DNA of 64,000 bases from the NCBI RefSeq assembly GCF_028622115.1, contig NZ_CP097263.1:9497501-9561500 (forward strand), in the 5' to 3' direction. Source of the stretch: Kutzneria chonburiensis (lineage in GTDB: Bacteria > Actinomycetota > Actinomycetes > Mycobacteriales > Pseudonocardiaceae). Made by a program: the position numbers and the translations under genes. The notes below the pieces were generated by a model. That model saw nothing but the letters and a program-made list of their open reading frames with translations. It had not been told where the DNA came from and ran no database searches. Shown piece by piece: positions 54,426-62,999 of the stretch; within the stretch, counting starts at the first letter, position 1, and each line of letters starts with the position of its first letter.

Positions 54426-54469
54426 GCCCTGGATCCTGCCGCACGGGTGGCCGCCTACACTCGGGTGTT

Positions 54470-56371
54470 GTGGCAGGACGGATCCGGGACAGTGACATCG
54501 CCGAGGTGCGTGACCGCAACCGGATCGACGATGTGGTCGGCGAGTACGTCGCCCTGAGCCGGGCCGGCGGCGGCGCGCTGAAGGGGCTGTGCCCGTTCCA
54601 CGACGAGAAGACGCCGTCGTTCAACGTCCGGTCGACGCACGGCACCTTCCACTGCTTCGGCTGTGGCGAGGGCGGCGACGTGATCGCCTTCGTGATGAAG
54701 ATCGATCACCTCAGCTTCGTCGAGTCGGTGGAGCGGCTCGCCGAGCGCGTGGGCATCCAGCTGACCTACGAGGGCGGCGGCGCCAGCGTGCAGCGGGACC
54801 GCGGCACGCGCAGCCGGCTGCTGGAGGCGCACCGCGCGGCGTCCGAGTTCTACATGGAGCAGCTGCGCACGCCGGACGCCCTCAAGGCGCGGGAGTACCT
54901 CGCCGAGCGCGACTTCGACGAGGCGACGGCGACGCTGTTCGGCTGCGGCTTCGCGCCGGCCGGCTGGGACTCGCTGACCAAGCACCTGCTCGGCCGGGGT
55001 TTCGGGCTGGAGGAGCTGATCAAGGCGGGCCTGTCGCGGGAGGGCCAGCGCGGCCCGATGGACCGGTTCCACCGGCGCCTGCTGTGGCCGCTGAAGGACC
55101 TCGGCGGCGACGTGGTCGGCTTCGGCGCCCGCCGGCTGTTCGACGACGACCGGATCGAGGCCAAGTACGTCAACACGGCGGAGACGCCGATCTTCAAGAA
55201 GTCGCAGGTGCTGTTCGGCATCGACATGGCCAAGCGGGAGATCGCGCGGCGGCACCAGGTGGTGGTGGTCGAGGGCTACACCGACGTGATGGCCATGCAC
55301 GCCTCGGGCGTGCCGACGGCCGTCGCCTCCTGCGGCACGGCCTTCGGCACCGACCACATCTCGGTGCTGCGCCGGCTGCTGATGGACGACTTCGAGTTCC
55401 GGGCCGAGGTCATCTTCACCTTCGACGGTGACGCGGCCGGTCAGAAGGCGGCGCTCAAGGCGTTCGACGACGACCAGCAGTTCTCCGCGAACACCTACGT
55501 CTGTGTCGCGCCGGACGGCATGGACCCGTGCGAGCTGCGGCAGCAGAAGGGCGAGACCGCGGTGCGGGACCTGGTGGCCCGCCGGCAGCCGCTGTTCACC
55601 TTCGCCATCAAGGCTTTGCTCACCGAGCACGACCTGGACACCGCCGAGGGACGGGTCGAGGGGCTGCGCCGCGCGGTGCCGCTGGTGGCCCGGATCAAGA
55701 ATGTCGCGCTGCGGGACGAGTACGCGCGCCAGCTCGCCGGCTGGGTGGGCTGGGAGGACACCAACACCGTCGTGCGACGGGTGCGGGAGTCGGCCGGCGG
55801 CACCGAGCCGGCGCGGCGTGGTCGTCGGGTGCAGCAGCCTGACCCGGACCAGAGTGCCCTCGGCCTGGACGTGTCCGGGCCGACGCGGCCGCGTCGGGAC
55901 GACCCGGCGCTGTGGTCGCAGCGGGAGGCGTTGAAGATCGCTTTGCAGGCGCCGGCGCTGGCCGGGCCGTACTACGACTCGCTGCCCGAGGACGCGTTCA
56001 GCGATCCGGCCTACCTTGAGGTGCACCGGGCGATCATCGCCGCCGGCGGGGCGTCGTGCGGCATCTCCGGGCCGGCGTTCGTGGACGCCGTCGGGCAGCA
56101 GCTGCGGCACCAGAGCCTGCGGTCGATGGTGACCGAGCTGGCGGTCGACCCGGTGCAGGTGAAGTCCGAAGTGGACATCCGCTACGTCGAGGTGATCGTG
56201 GCGCGGCTGCAGGAGACGTTGGTGGCCAAGCAGGTCGCCGAGCTCAAGTCGCGGCTGCAGCGGCTGTCGCCGGTGGAGCACGAGGCCGAGTACCGGGAGC
56301 TGTTCGGCGACCTGGTGGCGTTGGAGCAGTACCGGAAGGCGTTGCGCGAGCAGGGGATCGGTGCGTATTGA
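54470..56371 (+). CDS. dnaG: DNA primase DnaG
   Basis: The 633-residue primase has an N-terminal zinc-binding domain (CPFHDEKTPSF ... CFGCGEGGD). The RNA polymerase and Toprim core includes VVVEGYTDVMAMH and TFDGDAAGQKAAL, and the DnaB-interacting C-terminal region reads YFE-type LEVHRAIIAAGG. It makes RNA primers for Okazaki fragments. A GTG start at 54470 is used. It is divergent from the sigma factor gene with 44 bases between, and its stop overlaps the next gene. Confidence 0.95.
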   Translation: MAGRIRDSDIAEVRDRNRIDDVVGEYVALSRAGGGALKGLCPFHDEKTPSFNVRSTHGTFHCFGCGEGGDVIAFVMKIDHLSFVESVERLAERVGIQLTYEGGGASVQRDRGTRSRLLEAHRAASEFYMEQLRTPDALKAREYLAERDFDEATATLFGCGFAPAGWDSLTKHLLGRGFGLEELIKAGLSREGQRGPMDRFHRRLLWPLKDLGGDVVGFGARRLFDDDRIEAKYVNTAETPIFKKSQVLFGIDMAKREIARRHQVVVVEGYTDVMAMHASGVPTAVASCGTAFGTDHISVLRRLLMDDFEFRAEVIFTFDGDAAGQKAALKAFDDDQQFSANTYVCVAPDGMDPCELRQQKGETAVRDLVARRQPLFTFAIKALLTEHDLDTAEGRVEGLRRAVPLVARIKNVALRDEYARQLAGWVGWEDTNTVVRRVRESAGGTEPARRGRRVQQPDPDQSALGLDVSGPTRPRRDDPALWSQREALKIALQAPALAGPYYDSLPEDAFSDPAYLEVHRAIIAAGGASCGISGPAFVDAVGQQLRHQSLRSMVTELAVDPVQVKSEVDIRYVEVIVARLQETLVAKQVAELKSRLQRLSPVEHEAEYRELFGDLVALEQYRKALREQGIGAY

Positions 56372-56862
56372 GCTGGCTGCGCCGCAAGCTGACCGGCCTG
56401 CCCGAGGGGTTCACCGGCAACCTCGACGCGAACGAGAGTGTCGCGGCGAGTGGCACTTCCGGCGGCGAGCTGGTGGTGGCGACCTCGCTCGGGCTGTGGC
56501 TGCCGGGTGAGGAGCGCCTTGGCTGGCATCTGATCAGCAAGGCGACGTGGGACGGCAGCGCGCTGACGATCATCGCCGCGGTGGAGACCGGCACCGCTGG
56601 GGCGGCCGTGCTGCTGACCGACCAGCCGCCGCGGCGGTACCCGCTGGAGCAGCCGGGCAAGCTGCCGCAGGCCGTGCAGCGGCGCGTGACGCAGTCCGTC
56701 GTCGACCGGCACCGGCATGAGCTGCCGGGCGGCGGCGCCTGGTTCGTACGCCGTCGGGTGCCCGGGCAGGACGGGACGATCCTGCAGGTCAGGGCCGATG
56801 CCGGCGTGGACCCGGCGGCGCTGGACGCGCTGGCGTCGAAGGTCGCGAACCGGCTGCACTAA
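56368..56862 (+). CDS. Conserved protein downstream of dnaG, unknown function
   Basis: The 164-residue protein starts at a TTG that overlaps the dnaG TGA (TTGA). It contains beta-strand-like segments (VAASGTSGGELVVATSLGLWLPG, LGWHLISKATWDG) ending in a helix (PAALDALASKVANRL). A homologue occupies the same position in mycobacteria (Rv2342 region). No motif reveals a function. Coupling to dnaG suggests co-expression only. Confidence 0.75.
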   Translation: MSWLRRKLTGLPEGFTGNLDANESVAASGTSGGELVVATSLGLWLPGEERLGWHLISKATWDGSALTIIAAVETGTAGAAVLLTDQPPRRYPLEQPGKLPQAVQRRVTQSVVDRHRHELPGGGAWFVRRRVPGQDGTILQVRADAGVDPAALDALASKVANRLH

Positions 56863-56898
56863 CCGGCGTGAGGTCTGGTGGCGGACCCGTGTGTGCGC

Positions 56899-56917
56899 TA
56901 TAAAAGACGTACGTACG
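56899..56917 (+). promoter_or_regulatory. Promoter -10 and palindrome before the Tam gene
   Basis: TATAAA (56899-56904) makes a good -10. Directly downstream, at about +1, lies the perfect 10-bp palindrome CGTACGTACG (56908-56917). A repressor bound here would block initiation. The -35 is not clear. The AAGGAGG ribosome site follows at 56924. Confidence 0.55.
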
Positions 56918-56936
56918 GTTTGCAAGGAGGCAGACG

Positions 56937-57704
56937 ATGTGGGATCCCGCCAAGTACCTCGCGTTCGGCGACCACCGGGCGCGGCCGTTCCATGACCTGG
57001 TCGGACGGATCGCCGCCGAGGCGCCGCGCCGCGTGGTCGACCTGGGCTGCGGGCCCGGCAACCTGACCGTCACCCTCGGGCAGCGCTGGCCCGGTGCCGC
57101 GCTCGAGGCCTCCGACTCGTCGCCGGAGATGGTGGCCGCCGCGCGGGAGCGGGGGATCGACGCCGAGGTGGTGGACGTCAACGACTGGAAGCCGCAGGGC
57201 GACACCGATGTCATCGTCACCAATGCCGTTCTGCAGTGGGTGCCCGGCCATGCCTCGCTGCTCAGCCGATGGGCTCGCGAGCTGCCGGACGGGGCGTGGC
57301 TGGCCATGCAGGTGCCGGGCAACTTCTCGTCGCCGTCGCACACCACCATCCGCGAGGTCGCCGGCCGGCCGCGGTGGCAGCGCGAACTCGAGGAGGTGGC
57401 GCTGCGTGAGCCGCTGGCCGTGCTCGACCCGGCCGGCTACGCCGATGTCCTCGTCGAGGCCGGCTGCGAGGTCGACGCCTGGGAGACGACGTACCTACAG
57501 CGGCTGTCCGGCCCCGATCCCGTCCTCGAATGGGTGACCGGAACGGCCTTGCGTCCCATCAAGGCCGCCCTCGACGAGGACCACTGGTCGGAATTCCGCG
57601 CCGAACTCGCCGTCGAGCTGCGCAAGGCCTATCCGGCACGGTCCGACGGCACCACCTGGTTCCCGTTCCGCCGCGTGTTCGCCGTCGCCCAGGTGCGACG
57701 TTGA
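56937..57704 (+). CDS. tam: Trans-aconitate 2-methyltransferase
   Basis: The 255-residue SAM methyltransferase has the conserved N-terminus MWDPAKYLAFGDHRARPF, SAM loop VVDLGCGPGNLT, and the post-motif LQWVPGHASLL characteristic of Tam. It monomethylates trans-aconitate, a toxic aconitase by-product. A strong AAGGAGG site precedes the ATG. The gene abuts the stop of the convergent small membrane protein with no intervening base. Confidence 0.92.
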   Translation: MWDPAKYLAFGDHRARPFHDLVGRIAAEAPRRVVDLGCGPGNLTVTLGQRWPGAALEASDSSPEMVAAARERGIDAEVVDVNDWKPQGDTDVIVTNAVLQWVPGHASLLSRWARELPDGAWLAMQVPGNFSSPSHTTIREVAGRPRWQRELEEVALREPLAVLDPAGYADVLVEAGCEVDAWETTYLQRLSGPDPVLEWVTGTALRPIKAALDEDHWSEFRAELAVELRKAYPARSDGTTWFPFRRVFAVAQVRR

Positions 57705-57872
57705 TCACTCCGCCGCGTCGCTCAGTTTGGCTCTGACCACACCGGCAACCCCCTGCACCGCCGGGTGGTCCTTGAGTCGGCGGTAGGCTCGCACCAGCTG
57801 GTCGTAGCGCTCTCGACCTGCGCGAGCGCCCAGCACGTAGCCCACCGCCAGTCCCAGCAAGAAAGTCTTCAT
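57705..57872 (-). CDS. Small YtxH-like membrane protein
   Basis: A 55-residue protein from the ATG at 57872 (ribosome site GGAGG). One Gly-rich hydrophobic N-terminal segment (KTFLLGLAVGYVLGARAGRERY) and an amphipathic helical tail resemble YtxH-type stress proteins. The family call is tentative. A longer frame would include an unlikely Pro/Arg-rich extension. It is encoded tail-to-tail with tam. Confidence 0.65.
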   Translation of the reverse strand: MKTFLLGLAVGYVLGARAGRERYDQLVRAYRRLKDHPAVQGVAGVVRAKLSDAAE

Positions 57873-57926
57873 CGTCGGGTCCTCCGCATCGCCGCCGCGC
57901 CGAGCCGTCCCCCTCTGCGTACCCGG

Positions 57927-57953
57927 TGGAGGGGGTGTGTGAAACCCCCTCGC
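57927..57953. other. GC-rich hairpin upstream of tRNA-Asn
   Basis: GAGGGGGT-gtgtga-AACCCCCTC can fold into a stable stem between the small membrane-protein gene and the tRNA. No U-tract follows on either strand. It may act as a transcription boundary ahead of the tRNA promoter. The rest of this 144-base gap shows nothing recognisable. Confidence 0.35.
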
Positions 57954-58016
57954 GGGCATGCGCTACAGTTATCACCAGTCGAGCGGGACACCGTGAGACG
58001 GCGAACAAAAGAACAT

Positions 58017-58089
58017 TCCTCCATAGCTCAATTGGCAGAGCATGCGACTGTTAATCGCAGGGTTGCTGGTTCGAGTCCAGCTGGAGGAG
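58017..58089 (+). tRNA. tRNA-Asn (anticodon GTT)
   Basis: A 73-nt cloverleaf is complete: acceptor stem TCCTCCA/TGGAGGA, D arm with GCTC-AATTGGCA-GAGC, anticodon stem TGCGA/TCGCA with GTT at 58050-58052, and a T arm containing GGTTCGAGTCC. Discriminator base is G and the CCA end is not encoded. The integrase gene of an integrative element begins 67 bases beyond, so the 3' part of this tRNA is the probable attachment site. Confidence 0.97.
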
Positions 58090-58105
58090 CTCTTTTAGCA
58101 GGTGA

Positions 58106-58130
58106 GGCCCCGTCCACTTTGGACGGGGCC
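58106..58130. terminator. Hairpin terminator between tRNA-Asn and the integrase gene
   Basis: A perfect 10-bp stem GGCCCCGTCC/GGACGGGGCC with a five-base loop is followed on the plus strand by TTCCTCGTT. A TCTTTTA run precedes it just after the tRNA. It probably ends the tRNA transcript and also the minus-strand integrase transcript. Confidence 0.65.
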
Positions 58131-58155
58131 TTCCTCGTTCAAGATCAGCCCATGC

Positions 58156-59346
58156 CTAACCCTCACCATTGCTCTCGGGCTCCTCAGCCGGGACGACCCG
58201 CTCCATCACCTCCGCCGCTCCCGTGCGGCGCACCCGCCGCTTGAAGTAGTTGTCCTGGGTCATGGACACCTTCGCGTGGCCGAGCTGGTCAGCGGCGGCC
58301 CGGGCGGACAGCCCCGCGTCGTCCATCATCGAGGCCACCGTCTTGCGCCACCCGTGGCTGGTCATCCAGTCGTAGCCGGCCGCCCCGAGCGCCTCCTTGA
58401 TGTCCGCGTTGGTGTTAGACGGATCACGTAGCCCGCCCATCGGCGCGGTGAACACGATGCCGTCGGGCGAGGCGTTCGCCGGCTTGCGGCGGCGCAGCTG
58501 GTCACGCAGCCAGTTCGGCAGCTCCAGCGTCCGGTACCCGTCCTCGCTCTTGGGCGCGGGCTTGATCCGCAGCCCCTTGCCCTTCTCGCGGATCACCGTT
58601 CCGCGCACCTCCACTTCGGCCGGCGTCGATTCCAGGTCGAGCGCGTCCCAGACCACCGCTGCCGCCTCGCCGATGCGCATTCCAGTGCCGAGCATCATGT
58701 CCACGAAGTCCGCCAGGTCACGACTCCGGGCTTTCTCATCGGTCGCAATCCGGGCCCGGAGGTCTTGCGCCTGTTCGAGCTCCAGTGCCCGTGTTGCCGT
58801 CATCTTCTTGGGCGCGCGAATCCGCTCGATCTCGCGGGCCGGATTGTGGTCGTAGACGTCGTGGCGGGTGGCGAGCCCCAGGACCCCGCTAATCACGGTC
58901 CGGGCCAGTTTCGCGGTGCCGATGCCGTGCTTGTCCTTGACCGTCTTCACGACCTTGTCCACGCGGGACACGGTGATCTCACCGAGGGTCAGCTGGCCCA
59001 GCGCGGGGAGGACTTGGTTGTCCAACCGATCCCGGTACAGCCGCGCCGTGCCGGGCGACTTGTGCCCCTCGTCCACCTCAGCCTGAATCGCCGCGAACCA
59101 CATTTCGGCGACCGGCGCGAACCGGGTCTCTGGCGTGATGTCGTTCTCGACATCGGCCCGCTTGCGGTCCCGCAGCGCCTCTTTCAGGTTGTTGATCGCG
59201 GCGGGTCTCGACTTCCCGACCCGCTCAACCGGCCGCGTGATGCCATCGAAGTCGCGGTAGTTCGCGATCGCACGCCACTTGCCCGAGTCGAGCTCGTAGG
59301 CCCGGATCTCGCCGTAGGTGCCGATCGGCAGCCGAGGCCGGGCCAT
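58156..59346 (-). CDS. Site-specific tyrosine recombinase (element integrase)
   Basis: A 396-residue integrase from the ATG at 59346, which overlaps the excisionase stop. An N-terminal arm-binding and core-binding region (residues ~1-165) precedes a catalytic domain with Arg in GTGMRIGEA, the H-x-x-R box SHGWRKTVAS and the nucleophile Tyr in TQDNYFKRR. It would recombine the element into the 3' end of tRNA-Asn. Length and gene order match AICE integrases. Confidence 0.93.
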   Translation of the reverse strand: MARPRLPIGTYGEIRAYELDSGKWRAIANYRDFDGITRPVERVGKSRPAAINNLKEALRDRKRADVENDITPETRFAPVAEMWFAAIQAEVDEGHKSPGTARLYRDRLDNQVLPALGQLTLGEITVSRVDKVVKTVKDKHGIGTAKLARTVISGVLGLATRHDVYDHNPAREIERIRAPKKMTATRALELEQAQDLRARIATDEKARSRDLADFVDMMLGTGMRIGEAAAVVWDALDLESTPAEVEVRGTVIREKGKGLRIKPAPKSEDGYRTLELPNWLRDQLRRRKPANASPDGIVFTAPMGGLRDPSNTNADIKEALGAAGYDWMTSHGWRKTVASMMDDAGLSARAAADQLGHAKVSMTQDNYFKRRVRRTGAAEVMERVVPAEEPESNGEG

Positions 59347-59525
59347 CACGCCACGTCCGTCGACAGGCCCCGGAACCACTCCCGTACCTCATCAGGGAGG
59401 TAGCGAACGTGCTTCCCGACTCGGCGGCCGGGCGGTCCGTAGTTCTTCGTCCTCCACTGGTAGATCGTCTGCACGGGAACGCCGAGGTACGCGGCAACTT
59501 CCTTGGGACCCCATGTGTTCTCCAT
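59346..59525 (-). CDS. Excisionase (MerR-like helix-turn-helix DNA-binding protein)
   Basis: The 59-residue protein starts at the ATG at 59525 (GGGAGGTAGC upstream). It has the HTH_17/excisionase pattern WGPKEVAAYLGVPVQTIYQW and then GRRVGKHVRYLPDEVREW. It would direct integrase toward excision. TGATG overlap with the integrase gene couples the two. It follows the RepSA gene by four bases, as in pSAM2-like elements. Confidence 0.9.
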   Translation of the reverse strand: MENTWGPKEVAAYLGVPVQTIYQWRTKNYGPPGRRVGKHVRYLPDEVREWFRGLSTDVA

Positions 59526-59529
59526 GTTG

Positions 59530-60978
59530 CTACCTCCCTTCGTGTGTTGGTGAATTGGCGCTGCGCAATCCTTCGGCGATTGCCGCCGCGAGTTGTCGTT
59601 CCTCGTCGGAGTCGTAGCCGACCGAGACGAAGTTCCACGCGTTGACGACCAGCGCGGTCGGGGTGACGTAGACCTTGCTGCCGTCCAGGCCGGTGTACTC
59701 GTAGCCCTCGTCGTCCTCGATTCCCAGCGCGGCCAGCGTTTCCGTGCGGCGGAACGCGGCTTGGGCGTGGCGGATCTCGCGGAAGGTCGTGGAGTAGCGG
59801 CGGGACTTGGTGAGGAAGTGGCCCCGGAATCCGAGCATGTGCGCCCAGCGACGCAGTTTTAGCCCGTCCTTGGGATCGTTGTACATCTCCAGCCCACCCA
59901 AGTCCCACGCGGTTTGGATCATGCGCCGGTGGTGCTCGGTGATGCCGGTCAGCATGTCGATCGCGGCTTGGGACAACAGGCGGCGGTCGATGCCGTCCAC
60001 GGTGCTGCCGGTCGACTTGGTGGCGTACTTGGCGATGTAGCCGGCCAGCTTGGTCTCGCTGACCTGACCCGCCTCGTCCTCGAACTGGCCGGCCCGGTCG
60101 GGGCGGATCTCCCGGACGTCGACCTGCGAGCCCCACACCAGCGGCAGCACGGTGCCGCAGGGCCGCCAGGACTCGACCAGCACGGCGGCAGCGGCGGAGC
60201 GGACGCTCTCAGCAACCAGGTCGTGCGCGACCCACTTGGGGGCCGGGTCGTGCGCGCCGTCGGGGCCGTCGATCCGGATCACCGCGTGGAAGTGGACCAG
60301 GCCCCGCCGTTGGTACTCGGCCACCTTGGCGTAGGAGATCCGCACCTGTGCGCCGAACGCGGCCTCGGACAGGTGGCCGGCGCGGGCCAAGTGGCGGCGC
60401 AGGGTGATCACGAACCGGTGCCACAGCGCCCCTGCGTGAGCCTGCCACAGGACCGCGCCCTCGTAGTCGTAGGTGTCGGGGTCGATGGCGGTCCCGAGCC
60501 GGGGGTCGTCGGGGTGGTGGAACTCGCCGCAGGGGCACGGGATCTGGCGGCCACGGCGGGAGGTCCGGCGGCCGTGGACGGTGCCGAAGCTCGGGGCGGT
60601 GAGGGTGACGAACTGACGGGGCTTTTCGGTCACCGTGGCGGGGACGCCCTTGCCCTCGTCGCCGGCCAGGCCGGAATGCATCAGGTGGAAGGCGTCGGCG
60701 GCGTAGCGGTCGGCGCAGGCCGGGCAGACCGAGGCGCGGCGGGTGCCGCACGGGACGAAGATGTGCCCGGAGCGGTGGGCCAGGGCCTGGGCCTTGGTGG
60801 TGGGTGAGAGCGGGAACGGGTTGGCCTGCGGCGTGGCCAGGATCGTGGTCGATCCGGTCAGGTGGATCGGGCGGGCGCAACCGCGTACGGCGGTCACCTT
60901 GTCGCGCCAGGTTCCGAAGTCGGCGCGGCGGATCCGAGCCGCCAGCCGATCATCCGAAGTGGACATGGTCGTGTTCAT
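59530..60978 (-). CDS. RepSA-like replication initiator (HUH family)
   Basis: About 482 residues; the ATG at 60978 with GGGGGT upstream is preferred over one 12 bases earlier. An N-terminal zinc-type cluster (CGTRRASVCPACADRY, CPCGEF) precedes a rolling-circle HUH motif HFHAVIRIDG and the likely catalytic Tyr in GYIAKYATK. Such initiators replicate the excised circular element of AICEs. It is conserved next to xis and int. Confidence 0.88.
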   Translation of the reverse strand: MNTTMSTSDDRLAARIRRADFGTWRDKVTAVRGCARPIHLTGSTTILATPQANPFPLSPTTKAQALAHRSGHIFVPCGTRRASVCPACADRYAADAFHLMHSGLAGDEGKGVPATVTEKPRQFVTLTAPSFGTVHGRRTSRRGRQIPCPCGEFHHPDDPRLGTAIDPDTYDYEGAVLWQAHAGALWHRFVITLRRHLARAGHLSEAAFGAQVRISYAKVAEYQRRGLVHFHAVIRIDGPDGAHDPAPKWVAHDLVAESVRSAAAAVLVESWRPCGTVLPLVWGSQVDVREIRPDRAGQFEDEAGQVSETKLAGYIAKYATKSTGSTVDGIDRRLLSQAAIDMLTGITEHHRRMIQTAWDLGGLEMYNDPKDGLKLRRWAHMLGFRGHFLTKSRRYSTTFREIRHAQAAFRRTETLAALGIEDDEGYEYTGLDGSKVYVTPTALVVNAWNFVSVGYDSDEERQLAAAIAEGLRSANSPTHEGR

Positions 60979-61024
60979 GGTGACCCCCATTGGTTGCGGG
61001 ACAACGGTTGTGCGGGTGGATGGT

Positions 61025-61549
61025 TCAGTGGCGGTCGGTCATGGTGACGGTGGCCGGCCACAGGGTGTCGGTGTTCACGCCGAGGTAGCGCAGCGCGCCG
61101 GACAAGCTCCGGTACAGCTCGATCGCGGACGCGACGTCGGCGGAGATGGTGAGCCGGAACACTGGCCCGTCGGGGACGGCTTGGTGGCCGATGTCGACCA
61201 GCACGCGTTCGCGGACGGTGGAGCAGGAGGCCGCGAGGAAGGCGGGGATGACGTCCCCGACCATCAGCGGCGGGCCGACCGGCGCGGGCGGGTTTGTGGC
61301 GCCCATGGCGTTGCGGGCGTCGTCGGGTGTGGCCCAGCGGCAGCCCTCCAGCGGTCGGCCGGAGTCGCGGTGGATCGGGACGTCGGCGGTCTCGATCACG
61401 GTGTCGGGCAGGCTGCCGATGACGCCCTCGTCGGTCCAGAACACCGCGCGTGCCTGTTGCCAGCCGCCGTCGTCCCTGTCGTACCAGCGTTCCCAGACGG
61501 TGCCGTCCGGGTTGACAATGAGTTCGGGGGCGTCCTGTGTGGTCGTCAT
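61025..61549 (-). CDS. Element-encoded protein of unknown function
   Basis: The 174-residue soluble protein is Trp-rich in its N-terminal half (DGTVWERWYDRDDGGWQQARAVFW) with a C-terminal part that may form a strand-helix unit (VFRLTISADVASAIELYRSL). I do not recognise it. It lies 46 bases upstream of repSA on the same strand and 16 bases downstream of a near-perfect palindrome, so it may be the first gene of the rep-xis-int transcript. Confidence 0.65.
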   Translation of the reverse strand: MTTTQDAPELIVNPDGTVWERWYDRDDGGWQQARAVFWTDEGVIGSLPDTVIETADVPIHRDSGRPLEGCRWATPDDARNAMGATNPPAPVGPPLMVGDVIPAFLAASCSTVRERVLVDIGHQAVPDGPVFRLTISADVASAIELYRSLSGALRYLGVNTDTLWPATVTMTDRH

Positions 61550-61565
61550 CCCGAACCTCCCTTCT

Positions 61566-61581
61566 TGACGCTTAAGTGTCA
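61566..61581. promoter_or_regulatory. Operator-like palindrome TGAC-g-CTTAAG-t-GTCA
   Basis: A 16-bp sequence palindromic at 14 positions and AT-richer than its surroundings lies 16 bases upstream of the ATG at 61549. Position just before the replication-excision gene set makes it a candidate operator for the element's transfer or replication repressor, whose gene is not in view. Confidence 0.5.
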
Positions 61582-61691
61582 GAACAGGTGTGGGAGTGGT
61601 TGGTGCGCAACAGGTTCTGGTGTCCCCGGTCCAACTCGAATGGACGGCCCGACCGCGTTCATCACGGGGCGGGGACGGTGTAGCAGCGTGA
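61582..61691. other. Intergenic region upstream of the palindrome
   Basis: About 110 bases between the membrane-protein stop and the operator. I see no hairpin with U-tract, ORF or known RNA. It may hold the promoter of the rep-xis-int transcript. Confidence 0.3.
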
Positions 61692-62572
61692 TCAGGCGGC
61701 CTCGGCCAGGGAGGCGGCCAGCTGTGCGGCGTAGCTCTCCGGCACCCGGAGTGCGGTCCGGATGTCCTCCGGGGTCAGGGGCCGGTCGAGATCAGCCCGC
61801 AGGGTAATGAGCTTGGTCCGCATCGCGTCGGGGATCGCAGACCGCGACGGCGCAGCCGCAGCGGCCACGGCCGGTTGAGCGGGGGCGGGCGGTGCGACCG
61901 GGACCGGTGCGAGGGCGGGCGCGGGGGTGTCGGGGCGGGGCGCGGATTGCTCTCCCGAACCACTGCGGCCGTGGCCGGCTTGGGGGTGTGGCGCTCCTTG
62001 GCCTTGGTGAACCCCGTCTGGATCAACGGCATGACCTCGGCCACGAGGAACACCACGATCGGGATCACGACGTGCACAAACACCGAGCCGGGCGTCACCT
62101 GCTCACCCGAGCCGGCCCGGGGCCACAGCGTGGGCACGACGTTCATGACCAGCGTGGACCCGAGCAACACGCGTTTGAGCCACTGCACGGGCCCTGTGGT
62201 CTTGCCCGGCCGTCCGGTGGGAATGGCGACTCCCCGGCTGAGCATCTCCGATTCCCAGCGCAGCAACGTGATCAGCAGCGCGGCGAGCGCGGGCTCGACC
62301 AGCCAGCAGCCCCACCACATGGGGTCGCCGATCGGCTTGTCGCCGGCCAAGAAGTCGTGGACACCGACCGTGGTGAACCCCAGCCCGGCCGCCAGGCCCC
62401 ACCACATGGAGCGCGTCACGGACACGCGGATCCTTTCCAGGGCGACGATGTGTCGGAGCGGGTCCTCCGACAGCGCGTGCAAGTCGTGCGCCTCGTGCAG
62501 TTCGGCCCGGAGCTTGCGGACCCGGTTGGTCTCGTCCGGTGTGGACGGTTGGCGTTTGGTGCTGCGGAACAT
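61692..62572 (-). CDS. Element membrane protein with apparent C-terminal frameshift
   Basis: The N-terminal ~205 residues are coherent: a cytosolic helical lead, four transmembrane segments (WWGLAAGLGFTTVGV, WWGCWLVEPALAALLITLL, VLLGSTLVMNVVPTLW, HVVIPIVVFLVAEVMPL) and a charged linker. As written, the frame then becomes Arg/Pro-rich and stops at 61775. A one-base insertion in the C-rich run near 61930 restores a sensible tail (PVAPPAPAQPAVAAAAAPS ... TPEDIRTALRVPESYAAQL) ending at 61692. Probably a spread or transfer-related protein of the element. The family was not recognised. Confidence 0.65.
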
Positions 62573-62629
62573 GACGCTTCACCTCCCTGGTGTTCTGCGT
62601 GGATGGCGGACGGGTGTTGTTCGACCCGG

Positions 62630-62968
62630 TCAGTCGTGGGGCGGAGTGATGTCGCGCATGAAGTCGCTGCCCTGCTTGGTGACGGTCAGCATGTGCAAGC
62701 TCACCGGCTCACTCGGGTTGTCGTTGAGGTAGCCGGTGAACCTGCGATCCTCTTCGGTGACGTACCCGCCGGTGATCAGCAGCGACACCTGGTCGCAGTC
62801 CAAGGGACTTCGGGGTTCGACGTACTTTCCCCGGCGCAGGCAGTAGACGGCCTTGCCCGCGTTGCTGGTTCGAAACAGCCTGTGCCAGGTGATCTCGGTG
62901 ATCAGCTTTCGCCGGTGTCGCCAGAACTCGACCTTGGACAGGTCGTAGAGGGTTATCGCGGTCGGCAT
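62630..62968 (-). CDS. Small winged-helix-like protein A1 of a duplicated element module
   Basis: The 112-residue protein has N-terminal TLYDLSKVEFWRHRRKLI, mid segment QVSLLITGGYVTEEDRRFT and end LTVTKQGSDFMRDI, which together look like a MarR/winged-helix small domain. It is a clear paralogue of the protein at 63369-63746 (shared YDLSKxEFW, GYVxEE, FMRD). The ATG at 62968 follows AAGGAGG by 11 bases. The function is unknown. Confidence 0.65.
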   Translation of the reverse strand: MPTAITLYDLSKVEFWRHRRKLITEITWHRLFRTSNAGKAVYCLRRGKYVEPRSPLDCDQVSLLITGGYVTEEDRRFTGYLNDNPSEPVSLHMLTVTKQGSDFMRDITPPHD

Positions 62969-62999
62969 GCTGGTCTCGTCCTCCTTGTCGTTGTTGGCA

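Noticed and set aside
54455-56281. A 608-codon minus-strand frame opposite dnaG
   Set aside because: Shadow of the primase gene; low-complexity composition.
58156-59346. Prophage as the source of the integrase
   Set aside because: The neighbours are RepSA-like initiator and excisionase with no phage structural or lysis genes, which favours an AICE.
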